DNA of 64,000 bases from an uncultured Paenibacillaceae bacterium (GTDB lineage Bacteria; Bacillota; Bacilli; Aneurinibacillales; Aneurinibacillaceae), in NCBI GenBank assembly GCA_946478845.1, contig CAMLDI010000012.1, forward strand, positions 25,051-89,050. The letters run 5' to 3'. Position 1 is the first letter of the stretch. Each line of letters begins with the position of its first letter. The notes under the pieces were generated by a model, which saw nothing but the letters and a program-made list of their open reading frames with translations, was not told the origin of the DNA and did no database searches. The position numbers and the translations under genes were made by a program. This document shows, piece after piece, positions 35,141 through 44,105 of this stretch.

Positions 35141-36688
35141 TTATAATCCTAGCTTTAATTTATTTACTTTATCCCCTTGAATGGAGTGAACCGTACACAC
35201 TAAACAGGGGTCAAAGGAACGAACCACATTGCCAATTTCCACAGGGTCATCCATATTCATCACCGTGGTTCCCAGTAAAGCGGTTTCAATGGCACCTGGA
35301 TTATTCATGCTATCTCTTGGAGATACGTTCCATGCTGTTGGCGTAATGACCTGATAATTCGCCAATTTGCCATCTTCAATCACAGTCCAGTGTTTCAAAG
35401 AACCACGGGCTGCCTCCGTTAAGCCAACGCCTTTTGCTTTTTGGGGTTCGTTAGGCTTCTTATAGAAAGGCTTTTTCAAATCGACCTGCTCTAACCATTC
35501 ATACATTTTCACCAGGGTACGAACAGACTCCTGGAAGCGAGCCACTGCCCGTAAAAAGACACTGGGGCCAAAATTAGATAGCATTTCCATAATTAATGGA
35601 TCTTGATCTACGACCATGCGGGCTAAAGGCCCTACTTCAACTACCTGATTGTCATACCGTGGAGATTTAGCGAAGCTGTATTTTTCTTCCTTGGTTTCAC
35701 GATAATCAGGATCTGTTACCCCTTCCCAAGGATGGCGGCCATCTTCATAGCCTTTATAGAAAGAATGGGCAATGTGCTCCTGAATTTTCATATGGTCAAA
35801 GGACTGCACCCGTTTCCCATCATAGAATCCTGCAGGTAACCAGGTTTCCCGCTGATACACATCATAGTTGTACGGATTGTCTGCCTCCTCATAGAGACCT
35901 GAAGACATAAACTTCCCAGGTCCTTTCCCCATGCGATCCAATTCCATATCCAGGGCAAATTGATAGAATAGGCCAAAGTCACTGTTGCGATGGGATTCGC
36001 TTTCACTAAGCCATTTATTTAAATCCCGTAAAGATTTAATTTGTAACCAGCGTTCCATGGAACAGCCGTACACAACTCTTTCCAGAAAATCTTGAAACTC
36101 TTTAATGATTCCAATGGTTTTTGTTAAATCCGTTAAAAATGGAGACCCGGTAATACCGCCAGGTACCATAAAACTGCTATGAGGCCATTGCCCAGCAAAA
36201 ATGGCATTGATCTCAAGCATTCTTTTTCTGAATTTCAATACCTGTTGATAGGATGAACCGGAAATCAGAGAGAAACGCCGCACCACTTCTTCATAAAAAG
36301 GGGATGGAGCAAATTTTTCTTTCACCAGATCAATGGCAAAAAGCGCATAAAACCAGACAAAGTGGCTTTGCACATTTTCCGCTGCCTGGCAAATATTGCG
36401 AATTAAATTGGCATTTTTCGGAACCTCAGCCCTATAAGCATTCTCCAGGGCATTTACTGCTGCCCGTAAATGGGCCTGGCCGCATATCCCACAAATGCGA
36501 GGGGTGATGACAAGGGGGTCCATTGGACTTTTCCCTTTTAGAATCATCTCAATCCCCCGGAACATGGTGGCAGATGCACTGGCACTGACAACCTTGTTCT
36601 CATCAAGGAAAACCCGAATTTCCAAATCCCCTTCTACCCTGTTAAAAGGGGCAACTTTCACTTCAACCTTGGTTAATTCTTTGGCCAT
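35141..36688 (-). CDS. hupL: [NiFe] uptake hydrogenase large subunit
   Basis: A 515-residue catalytic subunit. The two nickel-binding motifs are RICGICGQAH (about residues 63-72) and DPCLVCTVH near the C-terminus. Fifteen residues after that His (from SIQGDK) form the peptide cut off by the protease. It oxidises H2 at the NiFe(CN)2CO centre. Size and motifs fit the group 2 uptake class. It lies four bases below the small-subunit gene. Confidence 0.96.
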   Translation of the reverse strand: MAKELTKVEVKVAPFNRVEGDLEIRVFLDENKVVSASASATMFRGIEMILKGKSPMDPLVITPRICGICGQAHLRAAVNALENAYRAEVPKNANLIRNICQAAENVQSHFVWFYALFAIDLVKEKFAPSPFYEEVVRRFSLISGSSYQQVLKFRKRMLEINAIFAGQWPHSSFMVPGGITGSPFLTDLTKTIGIIKEFQDFLERVVYGCSMERWLQIKSLRDLNKWLSESESHRNSDFGLFYQFALDMELDRMGKGPGKFMSSGLYEEADNPYNYDVYQRETWLPAGFYDGKRVQSFDHMKIQEHIAHSFYKGYEDGRHPWEGVTDPDYRETKEEKYSFAKSPRYDNQVVEVGPLARMVVDQDPLIMEMLSNFGPSVFLRAVARFQESVRTLVKMYEWLEQVDLKKPFYKKPNEPQKAKGVGLTEAARGSLKHWTVIEDGKLANYQVITPTAWNVSPRDSMNNPGAIETALLGTTVMNMDDPVEIGNVVRSFDPCLVCTVHSIQGDKVNKLKLGL

Positions 36689-36691
36689 AAA

Positions 36692-37642
36692 TTATTCCCT
36701 CCCCTTAATTAGTTTGGTTTTTAACCGTTTTGGCGCTGCTAATTTGCCTGTCGCCGCATGAGCAAGATAAGCAAATTTTGAAACACCAAGGGGATGCTCT
36801 TTGGGAATCATGCCGGATTTTTCTGTTTTGAAGAAGTTGTATGTGGGGAATTCAGGTTCTGTACAACCGAAACATGGGACACCCGCCCTGGTCTTACTGG
36901 ATTGACGGTTCCAGAGAACCCGGTTACAAGAAGAGTGAGTGTTAAACCCTTTACAGCCAAAATTAAGGGATAAACAACCCTCTTTACAGCCGAATTCTTC
37001 GGTACCTACTTTGTATTCGAAATATTCGTTTCTCGTACAGCCTTGATGGGTAGTAGTGGCATAGAAGTCTAAAGGACGATGGAAATCATCTAGAAGAATA
37101 TCATTGGGGCGTAATGCTGCAGCTAAGAGGGTTTGGGAGATCCAGTCCGGGTGGGCCGGGCATCCGGAAATGTTGATAACAGGCAATCCTATGCGGGATT
37201 TATAGTTGGCTCCCAGGAATCCGCCTTTTTCTTTCTTGTGAAATTGCACACCAGTTGCATCAGTAGGATTAATCCCTGATGCAGGTATTCCGCCGAAGCT
37301 GGCACATTCGCCAACGGCAACGACAATCCCTGCCACCTTGCTTAATTCAGAAATCCAATCTTTGAAAGGCCTTTCACAGAACACATCGTATTTTCCTGTG
37401 CCATGTGGCCCACGTGCAATAGCCCCTTCAATAACTAAAATATCAAGGGGTGTTTTTTCAGAAATAAAATCTTCTAATAATTTCTTAACTTCAATACCTG
37501 CTTCCAAACAAAGAGATGGATGCCAGCTTAAATTGATTCCATACTGAGTAAGCAAATCAATGACATCCGGTTCCTCCGCAGTTAAAAATGACATGGTATT
37601 ACCGCTACAAGCTTGTCCTTCAAGCCAAAGCAGATTCGCCAT
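36692..37642 (-). CDS. hupS: [NiFe] uptake hydrogenase small subunit, cytosolic group-2-like
   Basis: A 316-residue iron-sulfur subunit that starts directly with the mature fold (MANLLWLEGQACSGNT) and has no Tat signal peptide, so the enzyme is cytosolic. Other cluster ligands lie in GECASFGG, GCPAHPDW, THQGCTRNEYF, FGCKEGC, SSCNRVLWN and CFGCTEPEFP. The first motif has C12-x-x-N15 where common hydrogenases have C-x-x-C, so the proximal cluster has one Cys ligand fewer. The closest pattern I know is cyanobacterial HupS and mycobacterial Huc. No cytochrome b or other electron-acceptor subunit follows. Confidence 0.93.
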   Translation of the reverse strand: MANLLWLEGQACSGNTMSFLTAEEPDVIDLLTQYGINLSWHPSLCLEAGIEVKKLLEDFISEKTPLDILVIEGAIARGPHGTGKYDVFCERPFKDWISELSKVAGIVVAVGECASFGGIPASGINPTDATGVQFHKKEKGGFLGANYKSRIGLPVINISGCPAHPDWISQTLLAAALRPNDILLDDFHRPLDFYATTTHQGCTRNEYFEYKVGTEEFGCKEGCLSLNFGCKGFNTHSSCNRVLWNRQSSKTRAGVPCFGCTEPEFPTYNFFKTEKSGMIPKEHPLGVSKFAYLAHAATGKLAAPKRLKTKLIKGRE

Positions 37643-37909
37643 TCGACAGATCCCCCCTACAATAATAAATCAAACATCCCAAAACGAGAGCGACATTACA
37701 GAGAGTTATGCTGCATCTGTAGTATGAATATGTGCAAGTTTGGCAGTTGAGTACTTGACGAAAAAATTTTTATATGCTCATTTTCGATTATACTAAGTTT
37801 TCCGATAATTTGGAATAATAATTTTGCAGGATGTTATTATTCCTATTTATTTCCTTTATCCCTTTGGATCAGGGAGGGTTGGAACGAAAAAAAAAGAACG
37901 ATAGAAAGC
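37643..37909. other. Non-coding region upstream of the hydrogenase operon
   Basis: No ORF is credible here. A TATAAT box lies on the minus strand at 37787-37792, but its -35 partner is weak. No sigma-54, FNR-type or clear palindromic operator was found. The stretch must carry the hydrogenase promoter. Confidence 0.4.
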
Positions 37910-37949
37910 AAAAAGCTAGCAATGGAATCATATCCATTACTAGCTTTTT
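37910..37949 (-). terminator. Terminator of the FtsX-type ABC permease gene
   Basis: AAAAAGCTAG.AATGGA pairs with TCCATT.CTAGCTTTTT with one mismatch around a 6-base loop. T tracts on both sides make it potentially bidirectional. It begins about 18 bases below the permease stop. Confidence 0.9.
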
Positions 37950-37967
37950 CATTAGCCAACTAAAACT

Positions 37968-40469
37968 TTAAAAATCCTCTCTGACCGCTTCAATAATATT
38001 CTCTTTTTTGATTCTCTTCAAAGGTGCTAGCACGGATAAATACCCAATCAACATGGCCCCTGCCACAGCAATGCCTATGGCTTCAAAGGGCAGCATGTAG
38101 CTTTGTTCCCTCATATTGCTAACCCCGGTGTAAATAAGATAAGAAAGAATGGAACCAATAATAGAACCATAAATACTTCCTACAATGCCATACAGCATGC
38201 CTTCTAGGGTAATCATTTTCCGTAATCCCTTTTGGGTCAGGCCGATAGACTTTAAGGCGGCAAACTCTCTTTTACGCAAAATGATATTGGTCGTTAATGT
38301 ATTGATGATATTCACACAACCAATAAGAGAAACGACTACCACAAAGCCATATAATAAAATTTTTATCATGAGGATCACCGATTTGCTAGATCGATTTTGA
38401 TCAATGTTATTAATAACTTTCAAGTCCCCGGCTTCGCTAATGACTTTTTCAAGATTGGCTTTTGCCTGTTGTTCTAAATTGGCATCCTTGATTTTCACAT
38501 TCAGGGCGACGGGTTCCACTTTTTCGCCAGTTAATTGTGCCACAACCTCTTCCGTGGTGATCATTTTTATATCACTTTCAAAACCTCGATAATTAAAAGG
38601 ATCCCCTTTTAAAATCGCCAGAACTTTTACCTTTTTGACTTCACCTTTACCAAAATCAATCTTTTTCGCATTAGGATCATCCATTCTTGTCTTATCATAT
38701 TGAAGAAGAATGTCATCCCCTACTTTTAAATCAGCAAGAGGGCCATAAAATTGTTTTTCTGTTTTTTGGTTAAACATTCTATTTTTAGCAATGATAATAA
38801 CACCATTTTCTTGCTTCAGTTTATTTTTATCAATGCTTCCATCTTTTATATAATCCTTTGCAACCTCAAGAGACTTATCATCATACACCGAAATCGATCC
38901 ACCGGTTAATGTTTTCTCTGCTCCCTGATAAGTAATATTTTTATAGATTTCCCCTAATTCTTTAACACTGTCTAGTTCTTTATTTTTTTCCATTACCGCA
39001 TCAAAAGTGTATGGATTATAAACCTTATACATCACATCAACTTGTGGTATTTGGTTCACATTGTTAATAATGTTTTGGTTAATCGCTCTTTCACTGATAT
39101 AAGAATTATCCGTATTTACAACAGAAAAATGGATTTTGCTTGATTCATTGATATCATCATATACGTTTAATGATAAATCCATAAAAGCTTTAAAGGTAAT
39201 AAATAAAGTCACGCTAATGATGATGGAAAATACCGTTGTCCGATATCTTTTTTTGTTTCGCTTAATATTTTTAGAAGCTAATACTCCCTCAAAACCAAAG
39301 AGTTTGCCTACAAGAGGATTTTTAAATTTGCTTCTTTTTATTTTCTCTTTGGTAATAGAATTTCTGCTGCTAATGGCAACAAGGGGTGAGATTCTTCCTG
39401 CAAAAAAGGCTGGAATCAATGCTGAAACATAGATAGAAAGAAGGCCTACCAGCACGCTGATCATCACGACATCCAAGGAAATAGTGGGTGAAATAAATGT
39501 AAAAGAATCATTTCCAATGATTTTGAAAGTAAAATGAATGCCATATAGAGCAAGGATGCCACCGACCAGGCCAATGGGTATCCCGATTGCCGCTAAAATG
39601 GTTGCTTCTTTCAGGATGATCTTTCTGATTTGTTTTGGAGTGGCGCCTACGGCTCGCAGTAAGCCAAATTGTTTCACCCGTTCTACCACACTGATTTGGA
39701 AAGCATTATAGATTACTGCAATGGTAGAAATCACAACAATGGAGATAATGACAGCCAGGGTAGAAAGCAACTCCATAGGGAACCCTTGCCCTTCCATTTC
39801 AATTAAACGGGAATTTTCAAGCACATCATTCTCATTCACTAATTTTTTGAGTTCTGTTGCATGGGATGCCATCGTTTTACTCACATTTAATTGGACAAGA
39901 AGGATCTTTCCGCCCTTCACTACCTCATTAGCCTTTGTTAATAATTCCCCCATTCCTTCTTGTTGATTAGAATAGGTATCGTTTAATATTCCAACCAAGG
40001 TATACTCTTTATCCAATATTTTTATTGTGTCACCCAGTTTAGCTCCATTTTTTACTTTTCCCAGAAACCAGCTTTCCATGGCTACTTCCTTATCACTTTC
40101 CGGAAATCTGCCATCTTTGATTTTATAAGGCGCCAGCTTTAATGCTTCATCGGTGCCATAAACTTCTTTTACTTTTAATTTGTCGTTAAAGGCTTTTTCT
40201 TCTCCTATGCTATAGATTCCCATGGCCTGGACATTGGGATTGCTTTTGATTTTTGCCACAAGGGCATCATCTACTTTTTTGTACATGACATGCCAGGCAC
40301 CATAGCTGTTTTTGATATCCTGAACCTGGGCCGCCTGCATGCTTTTAAAGAAAAAGCCAATAGAAGAAATCAAGGCTACAGATAGAATGATACCGATAAT
40401 CGTTAAAGTTGTTCTTTTTTTATTGGATTTTAAATACCGGCCTGTAATTTCCTTATAACTTTTAATCAT
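37968..40469 (-). CDS. ABC transporter permease, FtsX/MacB type
   Basis: An 833-residue permease with ten predicted helices: one at the N-terminus, three FtsX-type helices near residues 250-370, a second half starting near residue 415, and three more at the C-terminus. Two large extracellular MacB-PCD-like domains lie between. The conserved motif ERVKQFGLLRAVGATPKQIRKII follows the FtsX pattern, and a second copy reads KREFAALKSIGLTQKGLRKMI. Together with the ATPase it probably exports or senses peptides or acts as a mechanotransmission complex at the cell surface. The adjacent kinase and regulator suggest control by envelope stress or antimicrobial peptides. Confidence 0.9.
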   Translation of the reverse strand: MIKSYKEITGRYLKSNKKRTTLTIIGIILSVALISSIGFFFKSMQAAQVQDIKNSYGAWHVMYKKVDDALVAKIKSNPNVQAMGIYSIGEEKAFNDKLKVKEVYGTDEALKLAPYKIKDGRFPESDKEVAMESWFLGKVKNGAKLGDTIKILDKEYTLVGILNDTYSNQQEGMGELLTKANEVVKGGKILLVQLNVSKTMASHATELKKLVNENDVLENSRLIEMEGQGFPMELLSTLAVIISIVVISTIAVIYNAFQISVVERVKQFGLLRAVGATPKQIRKIILKEATILAAIGIPIGLVGGILALYGIHFTFKIIGNDSFTFISPTISLDVVMISVLVGLLSIYVSALIPAFFAGRISPLVAISSRNSITKEKIKRSKFKNPLVGKLFGFEGVLASKNIKRNKKRYRTTVFSIIISVTLFITFKAFMDLSLNVYDDINESSKIHFSVVNTDNSYISERAINQNIINNVNQIPQVDVMYKVYNPYTFDAVMEKNKELDSVKELGEIYKNITYQGAEKTLTGGSISVYDDKSLEVAKDYIKDGSIDKNKLKQENGVIIIAKNRMFNQKTEKQFYGPLADLKVGDDILLQYDKTRMDDPNAKKIDFGKGEVKKVKVLAILKGDPFNYRGFESDIKMITTEEVVAQLTGEKVEPVALNVKIKDANLEQQAKANLEKVISEAGDLKVINNIDQNRSSKSVILMIKILLYGFVVVVSLIGCVNIINTLTTNIILRKREFAALKSIGLTQKGLRKMITLEGMLYGIVGSIYGSIIGSILSYLIYTGVSNMREQSYMLPFEAIGIAVAGAMLIGYLSVLAPLKRIKKENIIEAVREDF

Positions 40470-40487
40470 CCTGATTCACCTCCCCAC

Positions 40488-41168
40488 CTATTTTAAATAC
40501 TCATCAGAAACAATGGCTCCATCCATAATCGTGATGACCCGGTCCGCCGTAGAAGCAATGTTTACATCGTGGGTGATTAAGATCAATGTTTGATTGTATT
40601 TCTTGGCGGAAAACTTCAGAAGATCAATCACTTCTTTGGAGTTTTTGCTATCCAGGTTCCCTGTAGGTTCATCTGCGAGAATAATCGATGGTTTATTCAA
40701 CAGTGCTCGTCCAATAGATACCCGTTGCTGTTGTCCCCCGGAGAGTTCAGATGGAAGATGCTTCTTCCGGTCCTCTAATCCTAAAAACTTAATAATTTCC
40801 CCTAAATACTCTTTATCCACTTTGTCATGATCCAGTAAAGCAGGAAGAGCGATATTTTCCTCTACATCAAGGACAGGCAGCAAATTAAAAAATTGAAAAA
40901 TAAAGCCCACTTTTCTTCTTCTAAAGATGGCTAACTGTTCTTCTTTGTACCGATAAATATCCTCCCCATCAATAATCACTTTCCCTTCCGTAGGACGGTC
41001 AAGTCCGCCCATCAAATGAAGCAAGGTGCTTTTCCCCGACCCGGAAGGGCCAACAATAGCAATAAACTCACCCTTATTAATGGTTAAATCAATGCCTTTC
41101 AAAACTTCAACAGCGTTTGCATCTTTCCCATAACTCTTTTTTAAGCCCTCTATTTTTAAAATTTCCAT
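40488..41168 (-). CDS. ABC transporter ATPase, MacB/LolD type
   Basis: A 226-residue ATPase of the MacB/LolD/FtsE class. It has Walker [10 protein letters not shown]-loop FQFFNLLP, signature LSGGQQQR, Walker [12 protein letters not shown] and H-loop THD. It ends soon after the nucleotide-binding domain, as is typical. It is followed 18 bases later by the permease gene, and a terminator separates it from the kinase gene upstream. Confidence 0.95.
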   Translation of the reverse strand: MEILKIEGLKKSYGKDANAVEVLKGIDLTINKGEFIAIVGPSGSGKSTLLHLMGGLDRPTEGKVIIDGEDIYRYKEEQLAIFRRRKVGFIFQFFNLLPVLDVEENIALPALLDHDKVDKEYLGEIIKFLGLEDRKKHLPSELSGGQQQRVSIGRALLNKPSIILADEPTGNLDSKNSKEVIDLLKFSAKKYNQTLILITHDVNIASTADRVITIMDGAIVSDEYLK

Positions 41169-41257
41169 GATAGATTGCCTCCCCTATACTCTGTCCTTTA
41201 GTATGCCTTCATTCTACCTTCCCTATTGAGGAACCACCATGACACCCTACTTACAAA

Positions 41258-41291
41258 GAAAAAAGTTATCTTACAGTTTCGTAAGATAACC
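41258..41291 (-). terminator. Terminator of the kinase gene
   Basis: On the minus strand GTTATCTTAC pairs perfectly with GTAAGATAAC around a six-base loop and is followed by TTTTTTC. It separates the two-component genes from the ABC transporter genes. Confidence 0.9.
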
Positions 41292-41301
41292 TCTATCAGT
41301 T

Positions 41302-42552
41302 TCATTCATGTTTTAAGAAATTAATTATAAAGCTTGTCCCTTCATGACGCTTGCTTTTCGCCTCAATATATCCTTTATGTTTTTCAATAATAGATTTAGC
41401 CATGGACAGTCCAATACCAACAGAATCGTTTTTCTTCTTATTTTTCACTTTATAAAAACGGTTGAAAATATTAGCCAGGTCTTTCCCCTCGATTCCATCC
41501 CCCTGGTCCCGGACAATAATCCGTGTAAAGATTGGGTTCTCTTCTAACTCAACAGTAACAATACCCCCTTCTTCACTATGTTCAATGCCATTTTTAATCA
41601 CATTAATTAATGCTTCCTGGAGCCATAACCGGTCATGTTTCATGGAAACAGATGCTGCTGGAAGTAATTCTACCTTCACTTTTCCCTCCCCGGCTTTGCT
41701 TTCTAATATTTCAATTGCTTCTTCAATGGTTTCATTTAAACTTTGGTGTTCTAATTCTAGCTCAATGGCATCTGCATCAATTTTGGCCAATTTCAACAGA
41801 TTTTGAATCAGCCATTGAATCCGATTTAACTGATTCTGATTGCTTATTAAAAAAGTGTGGCTTTGTTCCTGGCTTAACTTTCTGGTCATCAATATATCAT
41901 TATTTAAAATCAGGGCAGAGAGAGGGGTCTTTAATTGATGAGAAATATCCGACAGCAAATCCACCAAGAACACCTTTTCTTTTTTCAATTGCAGGATGTT
42001 AGCGCGAATGACTTCACCCATGGAATTAAAGGAGCGGGTCAACTTGGATAAATCCCCTTCTTTTTCTTCACTAAGCTTTAAGTTATAGTTCCCTTCCACA
42101 ATTTTTTTCGCAGCGGAACTAAATGCTCGTATATTCCGATAAAAGTATCCATATTGAACATAATTGAAAATGAATAACAGGATGGTGAGAAGCAACCCAG
42201 ACAATAAAATCCCTGTTTCATTTTCCCTGAATGTATCCTTTACATAAGGAAACACCTGGTTTTCCAGGTTTTCACTTAATCCATATTGCCTTAGGATTTC
42301 CCTCCCCTTTTGGGCTTCCTCTATGGTCACTTCCCTGGTCAGCAAGGGAACAATTTCCCTTTCCAATTCTGGATGATTTTCTACCATGTTTGCCGTAATG
42401 CTACCAAAAATATGAATGTAATCTTCTTTTAACTTATCATTATTTGCTTTGATCATTAAATAGTTACTCAGTAAAAAAGAAACCATTATCAATAGGAAAA
42501 TAACACTACTCTTCTTCAGCTCTGGATTGTCCATATACCCTTTCACGGTCAT
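41302..42552 (-). CDS. Sensor histidine kinase linked to the FtsX-type transporter
   Basis: A 416-residue kinase with two membrane helices (about residues 16-33 and 118-138) that flank an extracellular part of about 85 residues. A HAMP domain follows, then the phospho-acceptor SHQLKTPLSALIL near 208, and an ATPase domain with NVIKNGIEHS, DQGDGIEG and GIGLSMAK. Its ATG overlaps the regulator stop (ATGA). Genes of this kind next to FtsX-type transporters usually respond to cell-wall-active compounds. Confidence 0.9.
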   Translation of the reverse strand: MTVKGYMDNPELKKSSVIFLLIMVSFLLSNYLMIKANNDKLKEDYIHIFGSITANMVENHPELEREIVPLLTREVTIEEAQKGREILRQYGLSENLENQVFPYVKDTFRENETGILLSGLLLTILLFIFNYVQYGYFYRNIRAFSSAAKKIVEGNYNLKLSEEKEGDLSKLTRSFNSMGEVIRANILQLKKEKVFLVDLLSDISHQLKTPLSALILNNDILMTRKLSQEQSHTFLISNQNQLNRIQWLIQNLLKLAKIDADAIELELEHQSLNETIEEAIEILESKAGEGKVKVELLPAASVSMKHDRLWLQEALINVIKNGIEHSEEGGIVTVELEENPIFTRIIVRDQGDGIEGKDLANIFNRFYKVKNKKKNDSVGIGLSMAKSIIEKHKGYIEAKSKRHEGTSFIINFLKHE

Positions 42553-43247
42553 GACTCCTTAGTAACATCTTTATTCCACTTATACCCTAACCCCCTGGCT
42601 GTGACGATATACTCAGGAGAACGGGGATGATCTTCTATTTTTTCCCGCATACGTTTGATGTACACAGAAAGGGTATTTTCATCAAAAAAAGCTTCCGCCC
42701 CTTCCAATAACTCACTTAAAATTTCATCTCTTTTTAACAATACATTGGCTTTTCCCATGAAAATTAAAAGAAGCTTGTACTCCTGTGCGGTTAAAACAAG
42801 TTCTTTCCCCTTCTTTTGTATGGTAGCAGTAGTAGGGTCGACAATTAAATCCCCACTCACCAGCTTGCTGCCTGAACTTATCCCCTGAGCATTTCTCCTG
42901 AGTACAGCCTTAATCCGTGAAAGCAGTTCCCTTACGCGAAAGGGTTTGGTAATATAATCATCCCCGCCTAATTCAAAACCAAGGACCACATTAACCTCTT
43001 CATCTAAGGCAGTTAAAAAGATAATGGGTACTTCGCTTAGTTCCCGTACATACTTACATAAATTATATCCACTGCCATCTGGCAAATTCACATCTAACAA
43101 AATCAGGTCCACTTTCTCCTGATTAAATAAATTCTTTCCTTCAGCTAGGGTAGAGGCACGAAACACCTCGTATCCTTCATCCTTTAAGGTAAACTCTATG
43201 CCAAGGGCTAATGCCTCATCATCTTCCACAAGCAATAATCTGACCAT
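42549..43247 (-). CDS. OmpR-family response regulator
   Basis: A 232-residue regulator. The receiver domain has LLVEDDEA, the phospho-acceptor Asp in LILLDVNLPDG, and the Lys in YITKPFR. The winged-helix output domain ends with ARGLGYKW. It probably controls the ABC transporter genes 1.4 kb downstream and its own operon. The promoter region between it and the divergent DUF998 gene has GGTAAC/GTTACC half-sites (about 43280-43332), an operator candidate. Confidence 0.92.
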   Translation of the reverse strand: MVRLLLVEDDEALALGIEFTLKDEGYEVFRASTLAEGKNLFNQEKVDLILLDVNLPDGSGYNLCKYVRELSEVPIIFLTALDEEVNVVLGFELGGDDYITKPFRVRELLSRIKAVLRRNAQGISSGSKLVSGDLIVDPTTATIQKKGKELVLTAQEYKLLLIFMGKANVLLKRDEILSELLEGAEAFFDENTLSVYIKRMREKIEDHPRSPEYIVTARGLGYKWNKDVTKES

Positions 43248-43476
43248 CCAAATCCCTCATTTCTCACTTCTACAATATTATGGTAACTTATGTTTTTTTT
43301 CACTGCAAATTTTTTTAAGAAAACTTGTTACCTTTTTCCTTATTATCCGTGTTATTAGTGAGAGGGGGAAGTACCAACAAAGGAAATTCTTAAGTTAAAA
43401 AACGAAACATGGATTGGCGAATTAGAAGTAGATGAGGTACGATTTTGGAATTGGAAGAGCTGAGGAGATGAGGAGA

Positions 43477-44040
43477 ATGAGAAAAATCCGTTATTTAATC
43501 CCTGTGTTTTTCATCCTATTGTTTGTGATGTTTATTCTCCCCTTTTATAGTGAAGAGGGGTATTTGCTATTTCGCAACACCACCAGCCAATTGGGAGCAC
43601 AAAGCACCCCCAACGCCTGGATTATGAATGTTACCTTTTTCCTATTGGGAATCGCAGCGATCATCGAAGGATGGATGCATCTCAAAAATTATTATTTTCA
43701 AAAAATCCTAATTACCATTTTTGGCCTGGGGTTGATATTCACAGGTTATTTTCATCATGCTCCAATTATTGCAGAGATTCCCTATAGTGTATTCGAGGAC
43801 AAGATGCATTCTATTTTCGCCAGTGTGGTTGGCTTTTCATTCACTATGTTCGCCATTTCCATCGCATTTATTGAAAAAGAAAGGAAAAAAAGAATCCTCG
43901 CATTTCTTGCTGGATTCATCGCAACGGGGTTATCCCTGTTGATGTTCAATGTGCCCGATTATGCTGGACTTTGGCAACGATTAATTTTCATCCTTTCCTT
44001 CACCTGGTTAATATACTTTTTTGAAGGAAGAAGGGGTTGA
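43477..44040 (+). CDS. DUF998 family membrane protein
   Basis: A 187-residue protein with six predicted helices and the DUF998 pattern (an extracellular NTTSQLGAQSTPNAWIMN loop, GYFHHAP, and an acidic EDKMHSIFAS segment). The function of the family is unknown. The frame opens at 43432, but the ATG at 43477 is preferred because AGGAG lies nine bases before it. It is transcribed divergently from the response regulator. Confidence 0.8.
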   Translation: MRKIRYLIPVFFILLFVMFILPFYSEEGYLLFRNTTSQLGAQSTPNAWIMNVTFFLLGIAAIIEGWMHLKNYYFQKILITIFGLGLIFTGYFHHAPIIAEIPYSVFEDKMHSIFASVVGFSFTMFAISIAFIEKERKKRILAFLAGFIATGLSLLMFNVPDYAGLWQRLIFILSFTWLIYFFEGRRG

Positions 44041-44105
44041 TTGCACCTTCTCTGCGCATAAGTATTAGTAAATCACTTACATCGCCTTTGAGGGAGTGAG
44101 TTTGC

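Noticed and set aside
37728..37742. Sigma-54 promoter for the hydrogenase operon
   Set aside because: The TGCC-N4-TTGCA resemblance lacks the essential GG dinucleotide and has wrong spacing.
37755..37795. Rightward promoter TTGACG upstream of the hydrogenase genes
   Set aside because: No matching -10 at good spacing and no plus-strand gene follows.
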